A stretch of DNA of 64,000 nt from Candidatus Peribacteria bacterium RIFOXYB1_FULL_54_35 (GTDB taxonomy: Bacteria; Patescibacteriota; Gracilibacteria; Peribacterales; Peribacteraceae): contig MFYJ01000011.1 in the NCBI GenBank assembly GCA_001787755.1, positions 124,001 through 188,000 of the forward strand, in the 5' to 3' direction. The notes beneath the pieces were generated by a model that ran no database searches, was not told the origin of the DNA, and saw nothing but the letters and a program-made list of their open reading frames with translations. Shown piece by piece: positions 1-8,202 of this stretch. Made by a program: the position numbers and the translations under genes. Every line of letters begins with the position of its first letter. The first letter of the stretch is position 1.

Positions 1-1089
1 GAGATTGATGAGGATGAACACGCAGAGGATGACGGCGCTCGTCGCCTGCGCAAGTTGGACGATTGGAAATGCGAGGGCGAGAATGAGAATAAGCACCACA
101 ACGACGATCGTGGAGAACACCGGCGTCTGTGTCCGTGCATTGACCGCACTGAATACGGAAGGCAACCATCCTGCTTTGCTTAAGCCGTAGAACATGCGCG
201 ACGCCATGATCATCTGCACCACGAGTCCGTTGAGCACCGCAAGGAGACCGATTGTCGTGATGAGGACGGGCTTTGCACCCGTGCTGTGCTCGTAGAGGAG
301 CGCGAGCGGCGCGTCGCTCTGAGAGAGAACATCAGCCGGGAGTGTGAGCACGGCAAGCAGCGCGAGCATGCAGTACAGAATGGTGACTACCAAAATGGCA
401 AGACCGATGGCGCGCGGCATGACATGCACGGGGTCTTTCACTTCTTCGGCGACGTTCACCATATCTTCAAATCCTATGAACGCGAAGAACGAGAGGAATG
501 CGCCGGACAAAATCCCTTTCCAAACTGAAATGTCGGAAGAGGGGATCATCTCCGGGAACCGGGAGGGGAGCATCGCGATATTGTCCCACGTCACACCAAT
601 GATGATGAGGAGCCCCACCACCTCCACCACTGTGACGACTGCGACTGCGAGGGCCGATTCTTTGATACCCCATATGGCGAGCAGCCCCATGAGAACAGTG
701 ATGGTGATGATGATGACGGGAGCCGGCACGGAGAAGAACACCTGGAAGTACCCAACGAAGCCGTGGATGATGGCACCGGCGGAAATGATTCCGGCAACGG
801 CGACCGACAGCCCGACAAGCAGGGAGAGCCACCGTACACCGAATGCCTCGAAAATGTACCGGGCTTCTCCGCTGCTCACCGGAAAGCGCGACGAGAGGAC
901 GGCAAAGGAGTACCCCGTGAGAGCCGAGAGGACCGCAGAGACCAGAAACGCCACGGGCGTGTGCATGCCCGACATGCCGGCAACCTTGCCGATGAGTGCG
1001 TAGATGCCCGCCCCCATGATGGTGCCGACGCCGTAGAACACGAGGAGAGGCAGATTGAGGGAGCGGCGGAGAGTGGGGGTGGCGGGCAT
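1..1089 (-). CDS. APC-superfamily amino-acid permease, C-terminus cut by window edge
   Basis: Integral-membrane transporter that probably moves amino acids across the cytoplasmic membrane. The frame is open from an ATG at 1089 to the left edge (363 codons), so the C-terminal helices lie outside the window. Residues 20-30 read GVGTIMGAGIY, the glycine-rich unwound TM1 motif of the amino acid-polyamine-organocation family. About nine hydrophobic helices follow, including a SFFAFIGFEDMVNVAEE stretch that matches the family's TM6 substrate region. The substrate cannot be told from sequence. A TATACT box at 1117-1122 on the same strand could be its -10. recJ is divergent. Confidence 0.88.
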   Translation of the reverse strand, partial: MPATPTLRRSLNLPLLVFYGVGTIMGAGIYALIGKVAGMSGMHTPVAFLVSAVLSALTGYSFAVLSSRFPVSSGEARYIFEAFGVRWLSLLVGLSVAVAGIISAGAIIHGFVGYFQVFFSVPAPVIIITITVLMGLLAIWGIKESALAVAVVTVVEVVGLLIIIGVTWDNIAMLPSRFPEMIPSSDISVWKGILSGAFLSFFAFIGFEDMVNVAEEVKDPVHVMPRAIGLAILVVTILYCMLALLAVLTLPADVLSQSDAPLALLYEHSTGAKPVLITTIGLLAVLNGLVVQMIMASRMFYGLSKAGWLPSVFSAVNARTQTPVFSTIVVVVLILILALAFPIVQLAQATSAVILCVFILINL

Positions 1090-1216
1090 GTATGCTAAAA
1101 AGGAAGAAACAATCTGAGTATACAGGATGTTTGGTTTGGAGCGTGCGAGCAGAATGGAACCGCCATCCCCATCTTGGAAGGCTGGCATACCAACTGCTAT
1201 ACAACGCCCGCTTGAA

Positions 1217-1363
1217 AGATCCAAGATACAAATTACAAGATGCAAATAAGAAACAAAGTACAGACTCCAATCCGCAACAAATCCTCAAATGGCAAACCTC
1301 CTTTGAATCTGGATTGAATGTTGGATGTTGTTTGGAACAACTTGTTATTTGTATCTTGGATCT
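1217..1363. repeat. Long inverted repeat between divergent permease and recJ
   Basis: Arms at 1217-1239 and 1341-1363 are inverted copies that agree at 22 of 23 bases. They enclose about 100 AT-rich bases that themselves hold looser inverted matches. The 1090-1441 stretch has no credible gene. This repeat differs from the other palindromes here because it sits between divergent genes, where a shared terminator is not needed. It could be a relic of a small non-autonomous element. Confidence 0.7.
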
Positions 1364-1441
1364 CGTAGATAGTGTTCTTCTCCTCCCCCATAGGATCTCC
1401 TCTATTTGTCTCCGCAGGGATCTGCTAGGGTGGGCATCCTG

Positions 1442-3040
1442 ATGCCTGAGGACGTTTCCCTGACCGGAAAGAGGTGGCTGCCTCCTGAAAAGAGCGGCCA
1501 GACTGCGGGCGACGCCATTGCGTATCTGCTCCACTCTCGGAAGCTCGATATTTCCGTTTCCCCCCCTGTCTTCCCACACATGGAACAGGCGGTGGAACGT
1601 ATCTTTGCGGCAGTGAAACGCAGAGAACGCATTGCTATCTTTGGCGACTACGACTGCGACGGCATCACTGCAACCGCACAGCTGGTTCGCTTCTTCCGGC
1701 GAAGAGGACTAGATCCTCTCATCCGTCTCCCTCACCGCGTGCACGACGGGTACGGCCTGAACACGGCCATCGTGGAAGAATTCCATAGGGCAGGAATACA
1801 ACTCCTCATTACTGTGGACAACGGCATCTCTGCGGTACAGGAAATTGCGCTCGCGAAGCAGTACGGGATGGAAACGATTGTGACAGACCACCACACCGTG
1901 GGAACAGAAATCCCTCCGGCAAGCATCATTCTGCACCCGGAACTTGCCGGGTGTCCCGGGCCGCACCCTTCCGGTGCAGGCGTAGTGTTCCTCCTTCTCC
2001 AGGCACTGGAGAAAGGCACATGGGAAGAAGAGCCCATCGATCTTGTCCTCGCCATGTGCGGCACTGTCGCCGATCTTGTGGAATTGCGTGGGTACAACCG
2101 CCAGCTTGTACGGGAAGGGCTCACAGCACTCCGGAACCTCTCCGCAGGGCCACTCATGCTCCTGCGGGAGTATACAGGGACCCGTACGAGCACAGATGTC
2201 GCTTTCCGGCTTGCACCACGCATAAATGCAGCAGGACGCTTGGGGGACCCTCTGCTGGCCCTCCAGGCCCTCCTGGAAGGAGGGGAGGCCATCGGGGAAC
2301 TCGATGCACTTAATACGAGCCGTCAGCAGCAGACACAGGACCTCTACAGAGAGATACGACATTCCCTCGATGAGAGCTCACCGTTGCTTTTCTCGGCGGA
2401 TACAACATATCCACACGGACTCATTGGCCTCATTGCCGGCAAGCTCACTGAAGCAACCGGAAAGCCCAGTTGTATCGTGACTGTGAGCGGTGATGAGTGC
2501 ATTGCTTCTCTGCGCAGCCCCCCTTGCTACCACATTACACAGGGGCTCGTACGTTGCTCGGAGTTGCTCTCACGCTTTGGGGGACATGCATGCGCTGCAG
2601 GGTGCAACTTTCCCCTGCGGAACATGACGGCATTTGAACGGCAGCTCACATCCGACATTGCGCAGCACACGCAAAAACAAGATCTCCAACCGTTCCTCCA
2701 GGTCGATGCAACGATCCCACCGGCAGACATCACCCTGGATCTCTGTGCCGCACTGGAAACGCTGGAACCGTTTGGAGCGGGGAACCCTGAGCCACGCTTT
2801 CTCCTTGAGGGGGTGCACCTTGAGGGAGCACGCACCGTCGGTGCAGAGAACACTCATTTGCAATGTTCTGTTGCCGGGAGAAAATCCATTGGATTTCACC
2901 TCGCCCCATTGCTCAGTAAGCTTGATGCGCCACTCGATGTGCTCTGCCGTCTGCAGATAGACAGCTGGAATGGGTACAGGCAGCCGCAACTCATCATTGA
3001 TGATGTGCGTGTAACAAAAAGAGCACCTGTGAGCTTGTAG
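1442..3040 (+). CDS. recJ: Single-stranded-DNA-specific exonuclease RecJ
   Basis: 5'-3' single-strand DNA exonuclease of the DHH phosphoesterase family, used in recombination and repair. Its metal-site motifs are in order: GDYDCDG (about residues 68-74), TVDNG, VTDHH (DHH motif), NAAGRLG, and the DHHA1 signature GGHACAAG near residue 385, followed by the C-terminal OB-like domain. At 532 residues it is near the usual length. The ATG at 1442 was chosen because a purine-rich AGGGTGG lies 8 bases upstream; TTG at 1406 and GTG at 1430 are in-frame alternatives. The TAG stop lies inside the left arm of an inverted repeat shared with the convergent XRE gene. Confidence 0.93.
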   Translation: MPEDVSLTGKRWLPPEKSGQTAGDAIAYLLHSRKLDISVSPPVFPHMEQAVERIFAAVKRRERIAIFGDYDCDGITATAQLVRFFRRRGLDPLIRLPHRVHDGYGLNTAIVEEFHRAGIQLLITVDNGISAVQEIALAKQYGMETIVTDHHTVGTEIPPASIILHPELAGCPGPHPSGAGVVFLLLQALEKGTWEEEPIDLVLAMCGTVADLVELRGYNRQLVREGLTALRNLSAGPLMLLREYTGTRTSTDVAFRLAPRINAAGRLGDPLLALQALLEGGEAIGELDALNTSRQQQTQDLYREIRHSLDESSPLLFSADTTYPHGLIGLIAGKLTEATGKPSCIVTVSGDECIASLRSPPCYHITQGLVRCSELLSRFGGHACAAGCNFPLRNMTAFERQLTSDIAQHTQKQDLQPFLQVDATIPPADITLDLCAALETLEPFGAGNPEPRFLLEGVHLEGARTVGAENTHLQCSVAGRKSIGFHLAPLLSKLDAPLDVLCRLQIDSWNGYRQPQLIIDDVRVTKRAPVSL

Positions 3041-3161
3041 TTTGTAGCCGGTAGTTTGTAGGAAGCTTTAAAACCTAAAACTATCAAACTTCATACATCC
3101 TTTCATCTTCAATAGAGACCTTAAAACTTGCGACAAGCTACAAACTACCGGCTACAAGCTC
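3031..3161. terminator. Inverted repeat at convergent recJ / XRE ends
   Basis: The left arm (3031-3061) includes the recJ stop codon. The right arm (3138-3161) is its inverted copy, except that the left arm carries an extra 7-base duplication (TTTGTAG). The loop is about 76 bases and AT-rich. Its place between convergent genes suggests a bidirectional terminator or mRNA 3'-end protector rather than a coding element. Confidence 0.5.
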
Positions 3162-3165
3162 GTCA

Positions 3166-3390
3166 TCACACAGGCACCAGGTTTCCCTCCATTTGGAATA
3201 CTGTCGTCACGCTCTCATCGAGGGCTGCAGCGATCTTGTATGCCAGCAGCACTGAAGGATTCGTCTGGCCGCGTTCTATGCTCATAATTGTCTGACGACT
3301 CACGCCGGTGCGCAGCGCGAGTTCCTCCTGCGTCATGCCTCTATCGAAACGCAGCTTGCGAATAGTGTTTTTGAGAACGGGACCAGCCAT
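3166..3390 (-). CDS. Small XRE-family helix-turn-helix regulator
   Basis: A 74-residue stand-alone HTH_3 (Cro/C1-type) DNA-binding protein. Residues 9-64 form the five-helix fold: KLRFDRGMTQEELALRTGVS holds the first helices, and SRQTIMSIERGQTNPS is the recognition helix plus the conserved ERG-x-x-NPS turn. It resembles the short YozG-like regulators often found alone. No partner toxin or membrane gene is adjacent, so its target is unknown. It lies about 100 bp downstream of uppP on the same strand but has its own candidate promoter at 3425-3452. Confidence 0.9.
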   Translation of the reverse strand: MAGPVLKNTIRKLRFDRGMTQEELALRTGVSRQTIMSIERGQTNPSVLLAYKIAAALDESVTTVFQMEGNLVPV

Positions 3391-3424
3391 GGGAGTGGGG
3401 AAGAATTCAGTAACAGGTTCGGGA

Positions 3425-3452
3425 ATACTACTGACACTTCGGAAATGTTCAA
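3425..3452 (-). promoter_or_regulatory. Candidate promoter of the XRE regulator
   Basis: On the minus strand TTGAAC (3447-3452) and TAGTAT (3425-3430) are 16 bases apart, about 35 bases before the ATG at 3390. The match is moderate. Confidence 0.4.
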
Positions 3453-3489
3453 GCAGAAAAATAAAGACTTAGAAATTTCTTGAGCAAAA

Positions 3490-4281
3490 TCATATGCCCC
3501 GCGCAAGCAAGAGCACACTTATTACAACAAGATACCAGGAAAACCACGCAAGACTGTGCTGTGTGACAAAAGAACGCAGGAAGCGAATAGCGAGAATACT
3601 CGCAACGAAAGAGCTCACAAATCCGACAACTATGATCCCCGCAGCGGGCAATGCCACTGTACCTGCAAGAAGATGCCACAGGGAAACTCCTGTTGCTCCT
3701 GCGATGATAGGAACCGCGAGGAGGAAAGAAAAATCGAGAGCGTCTCTCCTTGTCGTATGGAACAGGCGGGCAGCGGAAATGGTGCACCCCGAACGCGAGA
3801 GACCCGGCACAAGCGCACATGCCTGCGCAAGACCGATGACGAGAGCCCGGCTCCCGGTGAGATGTTCCGCCTGCCGGCTCTGTTCCGAACGTTCCCCCAG
3901 CAGAAGCACAGCGGCAGTAACGAGGAATGCGAGAACCACAGCCAGAGGCGAACTCAGTTTCTGTGCGATCACATCCTCAAAAGCGAGCCCCGCAAGAGCC
4001 CCCGGAACAGTGGCGATGATCAGTAAGATGAGCAGGCGCCGGTACGTTGCATCTCCTGTGAAAGGGGAGAGAAGGAGCTTCCTCCACTCCGTGAAATAGC
4101 AGAGAACAAGCGCAAGGAGCGTGCCTGCATGGAGGAGCACATTGAATCCCAGCATGCTCAGCGGATCAATCTCCATATCAAAGAAGGACTCAGCGAGAAT
4201 CAGATGCCCGGAACTGGAGACAGGCAGGAGCTCCGTGAGCCCCTGCAGCACGCCGAGGATAAAGGCCTGGAGAGATGTCAT
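3490..4281 (-). CDS. uppP: Undecaprenyl-diphosphate phosphatase (BacA/UppP)
   Basis: Membrane phosphatase that recycles undecaprenyl pyrophosphate to the monophosphate lipid carrier used for peptidoglycan and surface-glycan export. The 263 residues match the family length. The two signature segments are present: GLTELLPVSSSGHLIL near residues 14-29, with the catalytic glutamate and the PVSSSGH motif, and PGLSRSGCTISAARL near residue 160, with the conserved PGxSRSG arginine. Seven to eight hydrophobic helices are evident. It starts at ATG 4281, divergent from the DedA gene, with 168 bp between them. Confidence 0.95.
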   Translation of the reverse strand: MTSLQAFILGVLQGLTELLPVSSSGHLILAESFFDMEIDPLSMLGFNVLLHAGTLLALVLCYFTEWRKLLLSPFTGDATYRRLLILLIIATVPGALAGLAFEDVIAQKLSSPLAVVLAFLVTAAVLLLGERSEQSRQAEHLTGSRALVIGLAQACALVPGLSRSGCTISAARLFHTTRRDALDFSFLLAVPIIAGATGVSLWHLLAGTVALPAAGIIVVGFVSSFVASILAIRFLRSFVTQHSLAWFSWYLVVISVLLLARGI

Positions 4282-4449
4282 CTACGAGCGTTCCCTTGCC
4301 TCCAGCATACTGCGAACTTGCCCGACTGTCTTACAGTTTTCCACCTCAATCACCATCATCTCGCTCAGTACAGACAGAGCTCCATTTTTAATGGCACTGT
4401 TCCCTGTTGTAAATGATGAAAATCCTGCACAATGCCGTGGCCCTAATCC

Positions 4450-5091
4450 ATGGACTACCTCTCCCTTCTACTGCACATCGATGAGTCTCTCCAGGTTGCC
4501 GTAGAGAACTATGGCCCTCTGCTCTACGCCATCCTCTTTCTCATCATTCTCTGTGAAACAGGCCTGGTCGTGACGCCGTTCCTGCCCGGGGATTCACTCC
4601 TCTTCGCCACCGGCGCCATTGCCGCACTGGGCGACCTGGATATCATTTTTCTCTGGTTGCTCTTATGTACAGCAGCTATTGTTGGCGACTCCATAAACTA
4701 CGCGGCTGGCAGCTGGTTCGGCGAACGTATTTTCAATGGGAAGATTCCTTTCCTCAAACCGGCATACCTTGAACGCACACACTCGTTCTTTGCACGTTAT
4801 GGCGCGAAGACCATTGTGTTGGCCCGCTTTGTACCCATTGTCCGGACCATTGCCCCCTTCGTCGCCGGTGCAGGCACGATGCACTACCGTACTTTCCTGA
4901 CTTTCAATGTCGCCGGCAGTCTCCTGTGGGTGACACTCTTCCTCCTCGGTGGGTATTACTTCGGACAAATCGAATTAGTAAAAAACAACTTTGAGGCGGT
5001 CATCTTCATCATCATCGCGCTTTCACTCGTTCCTCCTTTTGTGGAATGGTGGAGAGAGAAGAGGAAAGCAAAGAAAGCCCTCTCCCCATAA
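4450..5091 (+). CDS. DedA-family membrane protein
   Basis: A 213-residue polytopic membrane protein of the DedA/VTT (SNARE-associated) family. Some members recycle undecaprenyl phosphate or other lipids across the membrane. Diagnostic features are ETGLVVTPFLPGDSLLF near residue 36, the glycine-rich GDSINYAAGSWFG, and the F-ARYG-x5-ARFVPIVRTIAPFVAGAGTM region, with its conserved arginines and proline, that forms the re-entrant loop. A basic C-terminal tail (KRKAKKA) should be cytoplasmic. It sits next to uppP, which fits a lipid-carrier role, although the specific substrate is inferred. Confidence 0.9.
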   Translation: MDYLSLLLHIDESLQVAVENYGPLLYAILFLIILCETGLVVTPFLPGDSLLFATGAIAALGDLDIIFLWLLLCTAAIVGDSINYAAGSWFGERIFNGKIPFLKPAYLERTHSFFARYGAKTIVLARFVPIVRTIAPFVAGAGTMHYRTFLTFNVAGSLLWVTLFLLGGYYFGQIELVKNNFEAVIFIIIALSLVPPFVEWWREKRKAKKALSP

Positions 5092-5166
5092 TCCACAACC
5101 TCCAAGCATCTTCCGCAACAATCGAGATTTGCACAACAGCAAGGGCATTCTGTACGATAGACTCTA

Positions 5167-5643
5167 ATGACCCCTTCGCCGTTCCACGGAATCTTCAGCG
5201 CATTCGCTGAACCGGGAACTCCCTCCCCAGGCAATTTGCCTTCAAACCTCACTCTCGACGAGGGACTTCCGCAACCAAGCGGGACTCCTTCTCCTCTCCC
5301 TCCACCGAAGCAAACTGGCCAGATTACGGTGGATATCTACGAACTGGATAACTACTACATTATCCGCTCACCCATTGCGGGTGTGCGGCTGACTGATCTT
5401 GATATAGAGGTGGACGGAAAAGTGGTGACCATCCGCGGGCGGCGCACACTGAGTGATACGGTTCCGGATGGCCAATACTACGTCCAGGAATGCTTCTGGG
5501 GAGAATTCAGCAGGAGCGTCACCCTGCCCACTACCATCGACCCTAAAAAAGTGAAAGCGACATTCAGTAAAGACAGCATCTTGAAAATTCTCATCCCCAA
5601 GGAGGAGAAGGTGAAAATCATCCGCATCAATGAGGGGACGTGA
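5167..5643 (+). CDS. Small heat-shock protein, Hsp20/alpha-crystallin family
   Basis: ATP-independent holdase chaperone of 158 residues. A proline-rich, low-complexity N-terminal arm (about residues 1-52) precedes the alpha-crystallin domain (about 53-150). That domain shows DIYELDNYYIIRSPIAGV, VTIRGRR, the FWGEFSRSVTLP strand typical of bacterial Hsp20, and KATFSKDSILKILIPK, which holds the conserved hydrophobic-x-I/L-x-I/L tail strand. The expected G-x-L near ATFSKDSILKI is replaced by S-I-L. No CIRCE or ROSE-type element was seen upstream. Confidence 0.88.
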   Translation: MTPSPFHGIFSAFAEPGTPSPGNLPSNLTLDEGLPQPSGTPSPLPPPKQTGQITVDIYELDNYYIIRSPIAGVRLTDLDIEVDGKVVTIRGRRTLSDTVPDGQYYVQECFWGEFSRSVTLPTTIDPKKVKATFSKDSILKILIPKEEKVKIIRINEGT

Positions 5644-5648
5644 GTGCT

Positions 5649-5766
5649 GAGCTTATTAGCTTCTTTAGCTGATTAGCTTGTTAGGTTTATAGCTTCATTA
5701 GCTTCACTAGAAAAACACCAAGGTACCAGGTTCAAAAATCCAAAACCCTAAAGAAGCTAATAAGCT
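5649..5766. terminator. Inverted repeat at convergent hsp20 / hypothetical ends
   Basis: A perfect 19-base inverted pair (5650-5668 and 5748-5766) flanks an 80-base loop. The right arm contains the stop codon of the minus-strand gene. Bases 5666-5701 recur exactly at 7049-7084, next to galU. It is probably a two-way terminator and belongs to the window's family of 3'-end palindromes. Confidence 0.55.
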
Positions 5767-6073
5767 ACTTTTTTATTTTCTCCGTCCTCTTTGCTGCCGC
5801 CTGCTTGGCTGCACGCGAGCGGGCTGCACGTACCTTGAGACGTGCAGACATTTCTTCCTGAATACCCAGGAGTGTGGCCACCACATCCTCGCCACCCATG
5901 TACCGTGGATCTGCTTCATCGAGAAGAACAGCGAACTGGCGGAGACACTGCTTTGCCTCCTTCGCCTGGCCCTCGCTGCGAATGCCCCCCTGGAGAAACC
6001 CTATGAGTTCCATCTGCATAAGGTAAAGATTCTGCACTGTTGCAAGACCGGATGCCTGTTTGGTGTTTGCCAT
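5765..6073 (-). CDS. Conserved-type hypothetical protein with basic C-terminus
   Basis: A 102-residue soluble protein that I do not recognise. It is mostly helical, with heptad-like leucines and methionines (about residues 11-60), then a strongly basic Ala/Lys/Arg tail (from about residue 78, including AAKQAAAKRTEKIKK). The tail resembles those of DNA- or RNA-binding small proteins, but no domain is evident. A near-consensus promoter (6107-6135) precedes it, so it is probably well expressed. It is convergent with hsp20 and divergent from galU. Confidence 0.75.
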   Translation of the reverse strand: MANTKQASGLATVQNLYLMQMELIGFLQGGIRSEGQAKEAKQCLRQFAVLLDEADPRYMGGEDVVATLLGIQEEMSARLKVRAARSRAAKQAAAKRTEKIKK

Positions 6074-6106
6074 ACTATTTGTGTGTGGAGAGATAGTTCG
6101 CTATAT

Positions 6107-6135
6107 ATTTTAATAACTTTTGAACAATTTGTCAA
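6107..6135 (-). promoter_or_regulatory. Near-consensus sigma-70 promoter
   Basis: On the minus strand a perfect TTGACA (6130-6135) is spaced 17 bases from TAAAAT (6107-6112), within AT-rich DNA 34 bases before the ATG at 6073. Confidence 0.75.
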
Positions 6136-6208
6136 ATTTCTATTACAGACTCTCTCTGCGTGCTACAGTAGCAAATGCAGATTTTGCTGTTGATACGCCC
6201 ATAATCCC

Positions 6209-7051
6209 ATGAAAATCACTCAGGCGATTCTCCCCGTTGCGGGACTCGGCACCCGCTTCCTTCCGTGGACAAAAGCCGTCCCGAAAGAGCTGCTGCCCCT
6301 CGGCAACCAGCCGATCATCGCGCATCTCGTCCACGAATGTTTGGATGTGGGCATCACCGATATTTGTTTTGTCATCAGCAAGGGGAAAGAAGCCATCCCC
6401 CAGTACTTTAAAATTGACCCGGCACTCGAAGAGGAGCTGAAGAAGCGCGGAAAGTTCCACCTTGTAAAAGAGCTGCTGCGTTACGACTCCGTGAATTTCC
6501 ACACCGTCTACCAGAATGAGCAGCACGGAGATGGCCACGCTATCCTCCAGGCGGCTGACTGGGCTGGGGAGGGGACTATCGCCATCCTCTTCGGCGATGA
6601 TCTTTTCACAGGAAGCAAATCGGCACTCCGGCAGCTGATAGATGCGCACAGTATGCTCACAGAAGATGAGCGCGGAGCCATTGTTGCCCTTGAGAGAATC
6701 CCGCCGGAGGACACGCTGCGCTACGGCATTGTGGACGTGGAGAAGGAACACAAGTCCTCTCCACGGCTCAAGAAAGTGAAGGGGCTTGTGGAGAAGCCAG
6801 AGCCGCAGTTTGCCCCCTCCAATCTTGGCATCGTGGGCCGCTACCTCATTCCGCGTTCCGTCATAGATGTCCTCCCGGAGGTGGAGTCCGGACATGGCGG
6901 AGAAATACGCCTGATCGATGCACTCACCCGCAAACTTGGTTCCCTCCCGATTTACGGGTACGAGTGCGAAGGCACACGCATAGACACCGGACACCCGGAG
7001 GGATACGCCAAAGCAGTGAGCATCTTCTCAGTCGAAGAAGAGGAGGAATAG
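6209..7051 (+). CDS. galU: UTP-glucose-1-phosphate uridylyltransferase
   Basis: Makes UDP-glucose from UTP and glucose-1-phosphate for surface polysaccharide synthesis. The N-terminal nucleotide-binding signature GLGTRFLPWTKAVPKELLPL (about residues 13-32) carries the G-x-G-T-R and PKE motifs. Further family features are GKEAIPQYF, the FGDDLF metal-site segment near residue 130, VEKPEP, and GGEIRLIDAL. At 280 residues it is close to the usual 290-300. The product may feed the glycosyltransferases at 15.6 and 22-26 kb. It ends in an inverted repeat shared with the convergent exported protein. Confidence 0.95.
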   Translation: MKITQAILPVAGLGTRFLPWTKAVPKELLPLGNQPIIAHLVHECLDVGITDICFVISKGKEAIPQYFKIDPALEEELKKRGKFHLVKELLRYDSVNFHTVYQNEQHGDGHAILQAADWAGEGTIAILFGDDLFTGSKSALRQLIDAHSMLTEDERGAIVALERIPPEDTLRYGIVDVEKEHKSSPRLKKVKGLVEKPEPQFAPSNLGIVGRYLIPRSVIDVLPEVESGHGGEIRLIDALTRKLGSLPIYGYECEGTRIDTGHPEGYAKAVSIFSVEEEEE

Positions 7052-7146
7052 CTGATTAGCTTGTTAGGTTTATAGCTTCATTAGGGATTAGGGATTTTGA
7101 TCTGATACCTTGATACCTTCCTAATGAAGCTAATAAGCTAATCAAC
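7049..7146. terminator. Inverted repeat at convergent galU / exported-protein ends
   Basis: Inverted pairs at 7075-7085 with 7120-7130 (11 bp), and 7054-7062 with 7135-7143 (9 bp), surround a short loop. The first 36 bases (7049-7084) are identical to 5666-5701. The left end overlaps the galU stop codon. Confidence 0.5.
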
Positions 7147-7151
7147 TAAAG

Positions 7152-7553
7152 CTAGTGCCTGATGCACTGGAAGTCACTCGGGGGAGTGCGGTAGTTCGGA
7201 CGGTAGTAACTGTGGTTCTGGCAGTCAGTGGCGCTTGGAACCCGGAAGTACGGGAACTCCGCAAGGAGAAACTGCTGCTCGGCGCTTGTTCTCCTGGTAC
7301 TCCCTACGTCGAGGAGTGTGTAATAGTTGTTGCGGTAGAACGGGTGTAGTGCGTATGTCACCGTCCGGCGGAAGTACGCGTTGTCATAGAGCAGGCGGCT
7401 GCGTGCCCTGTGCGAGAGCACTTGTGAGGGCTTGCGGTTGGAGCGGTCGTACGGGTGCACTCCTTCCCATGCCGCCTCCGCACGCGGTGAAAGAGGGGCG
7501 AGAAGTAGTGCAGTGACCAGGGCAAGCGAGAGCTTATGAAACATAGGAGGCAT
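7152..7553 (-). CDS. Small exported hypothetical protein, Tyr/Arg-rich
   Basis: A 133-residue protein with a clear Sec signal peptide: HKLSLALVTALLLAPLSPRAEAAW, with likely cleavage after AEA near residue 27. The mature part is basic and rich in Tyr, Arg and Asn, with two late cysteines (in TDCQNH and FQCIRH) that could pair. I do not recognise a family. ATG 7544 (MFHKLS) is an equally good start. The next gene upstream on the same strand is a membrane protein. Confidence 0.7.
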   Translation of the reverse strand: MPPMFHKLSLALVTALLLAPLSPRAEAAWEGVHPYDRSNRKPSQVLSHRARSRLLYDNAYFRRTVTYALHPFYRNNYYTLLDVGSTRRTSAEQQFLLAEFPYFRVPSATDCQNHSYYRPNYRTPPSDFQCIRH

Positions 7554-7593
7554 AGGCTAACCCGCTGCACTCCTGAGTCAAGAGCTGTGGGAG

Positions 7594-8055
7594 CTACACC
7601 GAACAAGAGATGTTTCCGGACTTGGGAGGCCGCAGCTTCTTTTCCCGCAGAGATGCACCGAACACGGTGCACGGCACGAGGAGAATGAAGAATATCCCAT
7701 ACCACCAGAGCGGCTTGACACCCTTTTCCAAAAACATCGTGAGAGTACCGAGGACAATCATGACCAGACCGAGTATCACTGCAACTCTTCTCCTGTTGCC
7801 CATCGCAATGAGCGCAGACACGTAGCCCCCCACCAGTGCAAAGACAAGATTGAGCGCAAGCGCCACTGCGAGAGCCCCTGCACCAAGCGGCACACCTGTG
7901 GCAGGATTCGGGAACAGCCCCGGCCAGATCTGCATGAGCACGCCGAAACTCAGCACCACCAAGATGACTGCGGTAACGTAACCGACAACCACAGCGAGGA
8001 CTTTGCACTCTAGAACAGCAGACGCTTTGCGGACTGTGAAAGGACTGAGAGGCAT
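7594..8055 (-). CDS. Four-helix membrane protein of unknown function
   Basis: A 153-residue protein with four hydrophobic segments (about residues 20-45, 57-82, 90-110 and 115-133) separated by short loops. NRRR lies before the third helix and a Lys/Arg-rich tail ends the protein, so the C-terminus is likely cytoplasmic. No transport or enzymatic motif is visible. It lies in a minus-strand block of unknown genes from 7.1 to 10.0 kb. Confidence 0.75.
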   Translation of the reverse strand: MPLSPFTVRKASAVLECKVLAVVVGYVTAVILVVLSFGVLMQIWPGLFPNPATGVPLGAGALAVALALNLVFALVGGYVSALIAMGNRRRVAVILGLVMIVLGTLTMFLEKGVKPLWWYGIFFILLVPCTVFGASLREKKLRPPKSGNISCSV

Positions 8056-8149
8056 GGGAAAAGATTAACACCACCGGAGTGTGAACACTACGGAGCAGAT
8101 GGCGATCTGTTTGCAGTAATAGAGTATTTGGATTTGTTCCTTGGAATAA

Positions 8150-8188
8150 TTGAGTACTGGAATACCAGAATACTGGAATACTACTCAA
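8150..8188. repeat. Short tandem and inverted repeat cluster
   Basis: The 11-base word TACTGGAATAC occurs at 8155-8165 and 8171-8181, bounded by TTGAG and CTCAA. It lies between two same-strand genes (stop at 8203, start at 8055). Confidence 0.5.
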
Positions 8189-8202
8189 TACTACATACTC
8201 AG

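Noticed and set aside
467-1579. Long minus-strand open frame overlapping the permease and recJ start
   Set aside because: It is an alternative frame through the APC permease; the translation is rich in His/Arg/Cys and has no domain, while the overlapping frame has a clear permease sequence.
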